Shown here piece by piece: positions 1-4,704 of a stretch of 6,308 nucleotides of DNA; position 1 is the first letter of the stretch, and the number at the start of each line of letters is the position of its first letter. Under the pieces are notes generated by a model. It searched no databases and was not told where the DNA came from. It saw only the letters and a list, made by a program, of their open reading frames with translations. This DNA is from Actinobacteria bacterium UBA2184. Lineage in GTDB: Bacteria > Actinomycetota > Coriobacteriia > Anaerosomatales > Anaerosomataceae. The stretch covers positions 17,943-24,250 of the forward strand of contig DCVQ01000025.1 of the NCBI GenBank assembly GCA_002328745.1. Direction: 5' to 3'. Position numbers and translations under genes: made by a program.

Positions 1-383
1 TTCAGGCGCGCGCGCTCGCGTATGCGGGAGGCGATGCCGTCGGAGACCGCCTCGCACATGTCGTAGAGATGAAGCAGCGTCGAGTCGATCTCGAGGTCCA
101 CGAAGTCGGCTTGCGACACGTGGACCTTCTCGGAGATGAACGCGGAGAGCGGTTGCGTGGGAGTGTGGTGCCGGCCCAGGAAGTCGCGGACGAAGATCGC
201 GTCGGCGCGGTACTCCTCGAGCCGTCGGAGCACGTCCGCGTCAGGAACCACCATCGACGGCGTCGCGCCTTCTTCGAGGGCCTCGATATCGAGCACGCCC
301 GCGCGCTGCATGCGCTCGACGATGCCATCGAGCGCCGCACGGTGCCCGATGACCGTGACCTTCCGCATGCGCGCAACGGCCAC
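1..383 (-). CDS. ntpI: V/A-type ATP synthase subunit I, N-terminal part (3' end beyond window)
   Basis: This is the N-terminal 127 residues of the large membrane subunit I (subunit a family) of a rotary V/A-type ATPase, which joins the peripheral stalks to the membrane rotor and forms the ion half-channels. The visible part is the cytoplasmic N-terminal domain; the membrane helices would lie off the left edge. The opening MAVARMRKVTVIGHRAALDG (residues 1-20) followed by a helix ending in GVLDIE has the family's usual 'M-K-K-V-x-x-I-G' start. Residues 50-120 are charged and helical, as expected for the stalk-binding domain. I chose the GTG at 383: it has GGGGGT six bases upstream (390-395), whereas the in-frame ATG five codons later (366-368) has no such site. 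It follows the H-type subunit after only 2 nt, so the two are co-transcribed. Family assignment rests on the N-terminus and the neighbour; the symbol is by analogy. Confidence 0.85.
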   Translation of the reverse strand, partial: MAVARMRKVTVIGHRAALDGIVERMQRAGVLDIEALEEGATPSMVVPDADVLRRLEEYRADAIFVRDFLGRHHTPTQPLSAFISEKVHVSQADFVDLEIDSTLLHLYDMCEAVSDGIASRIRERARL

Positions 384-385
384 GC

Positions 386-691
386 TTAGACCCCCAACTC
401 TCCGAGTACGCGCTCCACCGCTGCGGGGAACCGGTCCTCGGCCGCGTCGAGCACCGCGGCGCGCTGGACGGTCGCCTGCGCGTCGAGAGCGGCCGCCTCC
501 ACGCGTGCCTCCTCAACGACTTCCGCAGCCCGCGCGACCGCCGCTTCCTTCGCGTCGGCGATGATCCCGGAGCGGATCGCGGCCACTGCCGCAACGCCCT
601 CCCGGTCGATCTCGATGGCGTCGTCGCGAGCCTCGGCCACCCGCGCGCGGGCGGCATCCTCGGCGTGCAGGATCTGTTCGAGCTTCTCCAC
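386..691 (-). CDS. V/A-type ATP synthase peripheral-stalk subunit (H/G type, NtpF-like)
   Basis: This 101-residue protein is Ala/Glu/Arg-rich and almost wholly predicted to be a continuous coiled coil (about residues 2-95), with no proline before residue 89 and no membrane segment. That size, composition and position directly before subunit I match the small stalk subunit (called H, G or NtpF) that pairs with subunit E in the peripheral stator of V/A-type ATPases. It begins MEKLEQILHAEDAARARVAE; heptad-like runs such as EAAVARAAEVVEEARVEAAA follow at about 49-68. The start is the GTG at 691, with GGGGGT at 698-703, six bases upstream. Small coiled-coil proteins are easily misnamed on composition alone; here the adjacent subunit I gene carries much of the argument. 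It is probably the first gene of the ATPase operon, because a good promoter and then a divergent gene lie just upstream. Confidence 0.8.
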   Translation of the reverse strand: MEKLEQILHAEDAARARVAEARDDAIEIDREGVAAVAAIRSGIIADAKEAAVARAAEVVEEARVEAAALDAQATVQRAAVLDAAEDRFPAAVERVLGELGV

Positions 692-733
692 GTCACGACC
701 CCCGAACGGGACGACCCGGTGCGATGTCCTGCG

Positions 734-742
734 ATTCTACCA
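734..742 (-). promoter_or_regulatory. Extended -10 promoter of the V-type ATPase operon
   Basis: Reading the minus strand, TGG followed by TAGAAT (739 down to 734) gives an extended -10 element with five of six consensus bases. No good -35 is seen 16-18 bp upstream, which is acceptable for an extended -10 promoter. Transcription would begin near 727, giving a leader of about 35 nt before the GTG at 691. Predicted from sequence only. Confidence 0.5.
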
Positions 743-811
743 TCAGTGACGTGCCGCGGGAGCGGAAACGGGCGTCTGCCGTCCGTGGCGCGGATGGCCC
801 AGGCGCGGGGC

Positions 812-820
812 TGGTATAGT
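812..820 (+). promoter_or_regulatory. Extended -10 promoter of the M23-like gene
   Basis: TGG followed by TATAGT (815-820) is an extended -10 element with five of six consensus bases. The expected -35 position (about 792-797) does not match TTGACA. A start near 827 gives a leader of about 33 nt before the ATG at 860, and so supports that start codon over any further upstream. Confidence 0.5.
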
Positions 821-859
821 ACCGGTGTCACCCGACGATCCGACCCTCGCCGGAGCCCT

Positions 860-1837
860 ATGTCGCACACCCGCCTCACTCCCGACCACGATGACCGGGA
901 CGATGTCCACCGACGCGTTCGTCCGGGCGGACACCGCCGTCCCGTGACCGGCGTCCACGGCACGTCTCACAGGGCCGCAGCCCCGCCCGCGCGGCGCATG
1001 CGCACGCTGGGACACGACACCGGCTTGACCGTCAGGCCCCGGACGACTGTCCGCCGCCGACGTACGGTCGCGCTCGGCCCGCTGCTCGGCAGTACGCTGC
1101 TCGTCGCTGCCGTGGTGATCCTGGCGGCACAGGGCGGCAGCGGGGCCGAGGCCGACGCGACAGACGCCCCGCTGGCCGTGATCGAGAGCGTGCCCGCGCC
1201 GACCGCCGCGATCGATCGCGAGGGCGCGACACCCTTCTTCGCCGCGTATCGCAGCCTGCATCTCCGGCTGCCCGTCGACCCTGCCGACCTGACCGCGCTC
1301 GCGTTCCACCAGGCGGCGGGCTCAAGCGCGCTGCACCTCACCTCGCTCGTCCCAGACGCGGACATGGATCTCGCCGCCGAACTGCACGCGGTGCCCGAAG
1401 CGGGCGATACCGGCACGGCCACCAACGTTTGGGACGGCGTCTGCCTTCGCCTCTGGCGCACGAATCGCAGCGGCGAGCCCGACACGGCCGTGGATGCGGG
1501 CGCCGAGCCCGGCACCGCGGTCTGGTCGCCGGTCACGGGCACGGTCGTGGCGGTAAGGGCGTACCGGCTCTACGACGCGTACGACGACTACGAGATCCAC
1601 ATCCGGCCCGACGGATGGGAGACGGTGGACGTCGTCCTCATCCACGTCGACGACGTGCGCGTGAAGGCCGGTGACCCCGTGGCGGCCGGTCTCACCCGGC
1701 TCGCAAGCGTGCGGAAGATGTCGGACAAGATCGAGATCCAGCTCGGCGGGTACACGGCCAACGGCGGCGACCACGTGCACATGCAGCTGAACGAGATCGA
1801 CTCGCCGGGTACCCTCACCGATGCGGGCGGGTCGTAG
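860..1837 (+). CDS. Membrane-anchored protein with degenerate M23/LytM-like domain
   Basis: This is a 325-residue protein. Residues 1-69 form an Arg/His-rich hydrophilic tail ending in RRRR; residues about 70-90 are one hydrophobic helix (VALGPLLGSTLLVAAVVILAA), so the remainder should be outside the cell (positive-inside rule). The C-terminal part (about 205-312) resembles a LytM/M23 peptidase beta-domain: PGTAVWSPVTGTVVAV, then VLIHVDDVRVKAGDPVAAG (compare the family's 'YAHL...V..GD.V..G'), then GDHVHMQL (304-310; compare 'GPHLHFE'). His262, His305 and His307 are present, but the first zinc-ligand motif HxxxD appears as D208-TAV-D212, with Asp instead of His. It may thus be a non-catalytic or altered member that binds peptidoglycan or another partner. 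The open frame extends upstream, but the ATG at 860 has GGAG at 852-855 and a promoter placed to match. It converges on the DUF951 gene; no companion gene is evident. Confidence 0.7.
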   Translation: MSHTRLTPDHDDRDDVHRRVRPGGHRRPVTGVHGTSHRAAAPPARRMRTLGHDTGLTVRPRTTVRRRRTVALGPLLGSTLLVAAVVILAAQGGSGAEADATDAPLAVIESVPAPTAAIDREGATPFFAAYRSLHLRLPVDPADLTALAFHQAAGSSALHLTSLVPDADMDLAAELHAVPEAGDTGTATNVWDGVCLRLWRTNRSGEPDTAVDAGAEPGTAVWSPVTGTVVAVRAYRLYDAYDDYEIHIRPDGWETVDVVLIHVDDVRVKAGDPVAAGLTRLASVRKMSDKIEIQLGGYTANGGDHVHMQLNEIDSPGTLTDAGGS

Positions 1838-1850
1838 CGCGTCCTCGCGC
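1837..1850. terminator. Weak hairpin between convergent stops
   Basis: A 5-bp GC stem (GCGCG at 1837-1841, CGCGC at 1846-1850, loop TCCT) fills most of the gap between the two convergent stop codons. There is no U-tract on either strand, so it is at best a weak bidirectional terminator. Confidence 0.2.
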
Positions 1851-1853
1851 CGC

Positions 1854-2072
1854 CTACGCTTCGGGCGGCTGCTCCCCGGCCCGCCGCAGGAAGCCGCGGA
1901 ACCGGCGGTCGAACTCGTAGCGTTCGAGGCGCACCTTGCGGTCGCACCCCACGCACCGCAGCCCGATGTCCATGCCGAGCTTGGTGATCTCCCACTCGTT
2001 GGCGCCGCACGGGTGCGGCTTCTTGAGACGCACGACATCGCCGAGGTGCACGGGGGTTATCGGGACTGCCAC
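1854..2072 (-). CDS. DUF951 family protein
   Basis: This 72-residue protein belongs to the DUF951 family, small proteins of unknown function common in Firmicutes and some anaerobic actinobacteria. The diagnostic pattern is complete: HLGDVVRLKKPHPCGANEWE (residues 9-28), then MDIGLRCVGCDRKVRLER (34-51). His20, Cys22, Cys40 and Cys43 could form a zinc site; the CxxC pair is plain in the sequence, metal binding is inferred. No membrane segment or signal peptide. The start is the GTG at 2072, with GAAAGG at 2079-2084 six bases upstream; the open frame continues further upstream but without family similarity. It stands alone on its strand, divergent from the UPF0237/UPF0210 pair and convergent with the M23-like gene (16 nt between stops). 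The function is not known, though a small SH3-like nucleic-acid or protein-binding fold is plausible. Confidence 0.85.
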   Translation of the reverse strand: MAVPITPVHLGDVVRLKKPHPCGANEWEITKLGMDIGLRCVGCDRKVRLERYEFDRRFRGFLRRAGEQPPEA

Positions 2073-2132
2073 GCCGGGCCTTTCGCGATCGCCGCGCGCG
2101 GGATGTCCGTCGCGCTCTCGGACCAGGGCGGG

Positions 2133-2143
2133 TAGAGTATACC
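2133..2143. promoter_or_regulatory. Overlapping divergent -10 elements for DUF951 and UPF0237-UPF0210
   Basis: The segment contains a palindromic GTATAC (2137-2142). On the minus strand it gives TATACT (2141 down to 2136), five of six -10 bases. On the plus strand it gives TAGAGT (2133-2138) or TATACC (2138-2143), four of six each. The site lies almost exactly midway between the two start codons (2072 and 2203), giving leaders of about 55 nt each way. No convincing -35 element was found for either direction. Confidence 0.4.
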
Positions 2144-2202
2144 GCGTGACGTACGCGAACTCGCATGCCGCGGCACGCCGTCGGCAGACCACAGGGGAGA
2201 TC

Positions 2203-2478
2203 ATGAACACACGCGCGATCCTATCGGTGCTGGGCGCAGACCGCGTCGGCATCGTCGCGGCCATCTCGGCGGCGCTCGCCGAGAAGGGCGTCAACATCGA
2301 GGACATCCGCCAGAGCATCATCTCCGGCATCTTCTCGATGACCATGCTGGTGACCGTCGACGAGGGAACCCACCCCTTCGAAGAGGTGCAGGCGCGCCTC
2401 GCCGAGGTCGCCGAGGAGATCGGCATGCAGATCACGCTTCAGCGGGAGGACGTCTTCCGCTTCATGCACCGCGTGTAG
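2203..2478 (+). CDS. ACT domain protein, UPF0237 family
   Basis: This 91-residue protein is a single ACT domain of the UPF0237 family, related to the regulatory domains of GcvR-type and amino-acid-sensing proteins. It opens MNTRAILSVLGADRVGIVAA, where the 'G-x-D-R-x-G-I-V' turn (residues 11-18) is the classical ACT ligand-loop signature, followed by the helix ISAALAEKGVNIEDIRQSI and the strand FSMTMLVTVD (44-53). ACT domains usually bind small ligands such as amino acids at dimer interfaces; the ligand here is unknown. The start is an ATG with AGGGGAG at 2193-2199. It lies 15 nt before the UPF0210 gene on the same strand, the arrangement found in many anaerobes and streptococci, so it is very likely a regulatory or sensory partner of that protein. 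No membrane segment; cytoplasmic. Confidence 0.92.
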   Translation: MNTRAILSVLGADRVGIVAAISAALAEKGVNIEDIRQSIISGIFSMTMLVTVDEGTHPFEEVQARLAEVAEEIGMQITLQREDVFRFMHRV

Positions 2479-2493
2479 CGGAAGGGGACCCAC

Positions 2494-3861
2494 ATGCTCC
2501 ACATCAGCCCCGAGGAGATCGTCGAGACCCTCGTCATGGTGCAGCAGCAGCACCTCGATATCCGCACCGTCACGCTCGGCATCTCGATCGGCGACTGTGG
2601 CGCGGACACCTCTGACGAGATGGCCCGCCGCCTCTACGAGAAGGTCACGCGCGCGGCCCGGGAACTCGTGCCGGTCTGCGAGGCGATCGAGCGCGAGTAC
2701 GGCATCCCGATCCGCAACAAGCGCATCTCCGTGAGCCCGGTCGCCGTGGTCGCCGGACGCTGCGCCTCAGACGACCTCGCGCCTGTCGCCGCGGCCATGG
2801 ACCGCGCGGCCGAGGCGTCCGGCGTGGACTTCATCGGCGGATTCTCGGCGCTGGTGCACAAGGGCGTGGGAGCCGGCGACGACGCGCTCATCCGCTCGAT
2901 CCCAGAAGCGCTCGCGACGACGCAGCGCGTGTGCTCCTCGGTCAACGTGGCCTCCACCCGCGCGGGCATCAACATGGACGCCGTCGCGCGCATGGCTCAC
3001 ACCGTCAAGGCGACCGCCGAGCTCACCGCCGCAGCCGACAGCATCGGCTGCGCGAAGCTCGTCGTCTTCGCCAACATGGTGGAGGACAACCCCTTCATGG
3101 CCGGTGCCGTGCACGGCTCGGGAGAAGCCGACGTCGTGGTGAACGTGGGCATCTCGGGACCGGGCGTGGTGCGCGCGGTCATCGCGGCGATGCCCGATGA
3201 CGCCGACCTCACCGCCGTGGCCGAGGCGATCAAGGCCACGTCGTTCAAGATCACGCGGGCCGGGGAACTCGTCGCCCGCGAGGCCGCCCGCCGTCTCGGC
3301 GTGGCGATGGGCATCGTCGACCTCTCGCTCGCCCCCACGCCTGCCGAGGGCGACAGCGTCGCCGACATCCTCGAAGCCATGGGCGTCGAGCGCTGCGGCG
3401 CACCGGGCACCACGACCGCGCTCGCGCTCCTGAACGACGCGGTCAAGAAGGGCGGGGCGATGGGGACATCGTCGATCGGCGGGCTCTCCGGAGCGTTCAT
3501 CCCGGTCTCCGAGGACGCGGGCATGGTCCGCGCGGTGGAGTGCGGCGCGCTCAACCTCGAGAAGCTCGAAGCGATGACCGCGGTGTGCTCGGTGGGCCTG
3601 GACATGATCGCGCTTCCCGGCGACACGCCCGCCGAGACCATCGCGGGGATCATCTCTGACGCATGCGCCATCGGCGTCATCAACAACAAGACGACCGCCG
3701 CCCGGCTCATCCCGGCCGTCGGCAAGAAGGCTGGCGACCACGTGAGCTGGGGCGGCCTGCTCGGCGCGGCCCCCGTCATGGACGTGTCGTCGTGGAGCAG
3801 CGCGCGGCTTATCAGGCGCGGCGGAAGGATGCCGGCTCCGCTCGGGAGCCTCAGGAACTAG
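2494..3861 (+). CDS. UPF0210 (DUF711) family protein
   Basis: This 455-residue cytoplasmic protein is a full-length UPF0210/DUF711 member (family members are about 450 residues). Characteristic segments are DIRTVTLGISIGDC (22-35), GCAKLVVFANMVEDNPFMAG (185-204), NVGISGPGVV (217-226), the ERCGAPGTTTALALLNDAVK block (299-318), GGLSGAFIPVSEDAGM (329-344) and the terminal RGGRMPAPLGSLRN (442-455). The family shares a fold with pyruvate formate-lyase/ribonucleotide-reductase-like barrels, but no glycyl-radical motif (RVxGY type) is seen at the C-terminus, so a radical mechanism is not supported. Its biochemical activity is unknown to me. The start ATG has AAGGGG (2482-2487) six bases upstream and follows the UPF0237 ACT gene by 15 nt, so the pair is one transcription unit. 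Its stop codon overlaps the stop of the convergent response regulator gene. Confidence 0.93.
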   Translation: MLHISPEEIVETLVMVQQQHLDIRTVTLGISIGDCGADTSDEMARRLYEKVTRAARELVPVCEAIEREYGIPIRNKRISVSPVAVVAGRCASDDLAPVAAAMDRAAEASGVDFIGGFSALVHKGVGAGDDALIRSIPEALATTQRVCSSVNVASTRAGINMDAVARMAHTVKATAELTAAADSIGCAKLVVFANMVEDNPFMAGAVHGSGEADVVVNVGISGPGVVRAVIAAMPDDADLTAVAEAIKATSFKITRAGELVAREAARRLGVAMGIVDLSLAPTPAEGDSVADILEAMGVERCGAPGTTTALALLNDAVKKGGAMGTSSIGGLSGAFIPVSEDAGMVRAVECGALNLEKLEAMTAVCSVGLDMIALPGDTPAETIAGIISDACAIGVINNKTTAARLIPAVGKKAGDHVSWGGLLGAAPVMDVSSWSSARLIRRGGRMPAPLGSLRN

Positions 3862-4595
3862 ATACCGACCGCCTCGCGGAACAACTTGACCTGGCGGCGC
3901 GCCACGGGGATCAGCGTCTCGTCACGATCCGCCATGACGACCTGGTAGGCGCCCTCGGCGCGGGCGATCTCCTTCACCTTGTTCAGGTTGATCATGTAGC
4001 TGCGGTGGAGCCTGCGGAAGACCTCGGCGGGCAGCCGCTCCTCGAGCTCGGAGAGCGTGAGGTCCACGAGGTACTGGTTCTCGTAGGTGTGCACGTACGT
4101 GGACTTGTTCTTCGCCGAGATGTAGACGACGTCCTCGAGATCGAGCAGGACGGTCCGGCCGCTCTTGCGTACCGCGAGCTTGCGGAAGTCGCCCTCACCA
4201 GCAGGCGTCGCCGTGCGCTGGCGCGCCTTCATGAGGCTCTGGATGCGTGCGACGAGCTCCATCATGTTGAACGGCTTCGTCACGTACTGCTGGACGCCCT
4301 GCTTGAAGGCGAGGATGCGCGCGAGGTCCTGGGTCTTGGCGGTGAGCATGATGACGGGGATGTCGGCCGTGACGGGATCGTTGCGGATCTCCATCAGCGC
4401 CATCCAGCCATCGACGCGCGGCATCATGATGTCCAGCAGCACGACGTCGACGGGGATCTTGTGCAGCACCTCGAGCGCCTCTGCGCCATCGCCGGCGGTG
4501 TTGACGCGCATGTCCTCCGCCTCGAGGCCCATCCGGATCATCTCGACGATGGACTCATCGTCGTCGACGACCAGAACGCGAATCGGGTCCGACAC
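3858..4595 (-). CDS. Response regulator with REC and LytTR DNA-binding domains
   Basis: This 245-residue cytoplasmic transcription factor has an N-terminal receiver domain (about 4-122) and a C-terminal LytTR DNA-binding domain (about 140-240), joined by a short Thr/Gly linker. The receiver is intact: acidic Asp11/Asp12, phosphoacceptor Asp55 in VVLLDIMMPRVDGW, Thr85 in MLTAK and Lys107 in TKPF. The LytTR part shows VVYISAKNKSTYVHT (156-170) and FRRLHRSYMINLNKV (193-207), which match the family's conserved strands and recognition elements. The receiver looks more like the PleD/OmpR type than the shorter AgrA/LytR type usually fused to LytTR. The start is the GTG at 4595, with GGGAGGT at 4600-4606; an upstream in-frame GTG at 4637 has no ribosome site. 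No sensor kinase is adjacent in this window, so its partner is unknown. Confidence 0.92.
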   Translation of the reverse strand: MSDPIRVLVVDDDESIVEMIRMGLEAEDMRVNTAGDGAEALEVLHKIPVDVVLLDIMMPRVDGWMALMEIRNDPVTADIPVIMLTAKTQDLARILAFKQGVQQYVTKPFNMMELVARIQSLMKARQRTATPAGEGDFRKLAVRKSGRTVLLDLEDVVYISAKNKSTYVHTYENQYLVDLTLSELEERLPAEVFRRLHRSYMINLNKVKEIARAEGAYQVVMADRDETLIPVARRQVKLFREAVGI

Positions 4596-4650
4596 TGCCA
4601 CCTCCCGGATGCCGCCTGGCGCGATGACATCGACCACTCGTCAGAGCATG

Positions 4651-4689
4651 GTGCCGTACGTCGCAGAACGCGCTCCGATTGTACCGCAC
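4651..4689. promoter_or_regulatory. Interrupted inverted repeat upstream of the response regulator
   Basis: The arms GTGCCGTAC (4651-4659) and GTACCGCAC (4681-4689) are reverse complements at eight of nine positions, separated by 21 nt. The right arm overlaps the predicted -10 of the regulator promoter and the repeat is centred on the predicted transcription start. It may be an operator or form a leader hairpin; which of these is not decidable by eye. Confidence 0.35.
4678..4683 (-). promoter_or_regulatory. Predicted -10 of the response regulator gene
   Basis: Minus-strand TACAAT (4683 down to 4678) matches five of six -10 bases and is the only AT-rich hexamer in the 109-nt gap downstream of the nfnB-like gene. 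No clear -35 is present. A start near 4671 gives a leader of about 75 nt to the GTG at 4595, suggesting that the regulator has its own promoter rather than depending wholly on readthrough from nfnAB. Confidence 0.4.
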
Positions 4690-4704
4690 ATCGCCTCGGC
4701 ACTG

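Noticed and set aside
69..389. A 106-codon open frame on the plus strand at the left edge
   Set aside because: The opposite strand carries subunit I with a recognisable N-terminus, a ribosome site and operon context, so this is a shadow.
994..1003. Perfect 10-bp palindrome GCGCATGCGC
   Set aside because: It lies inside coding sequence, is made of common GC-rich codons and is not placed at any promoter; expected by chance at this composition.
2767..3741. A 324-codon open frame on the minus strand inside UPF0210
   Set aside because: Antisense to a well-conserved protein; the translation is Arg/His/Asp/Gly-rich low complexity.
2494..3861. Possible glycyl-radical enzyme, given the PFL-like fold of UPF0210
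   Set aside because: No glycyl-radical motif is visible near the C-terminus, which instead ends in the family's RGGRMPAPLGSLRN, and no radical SAM activase gene is present in the window.
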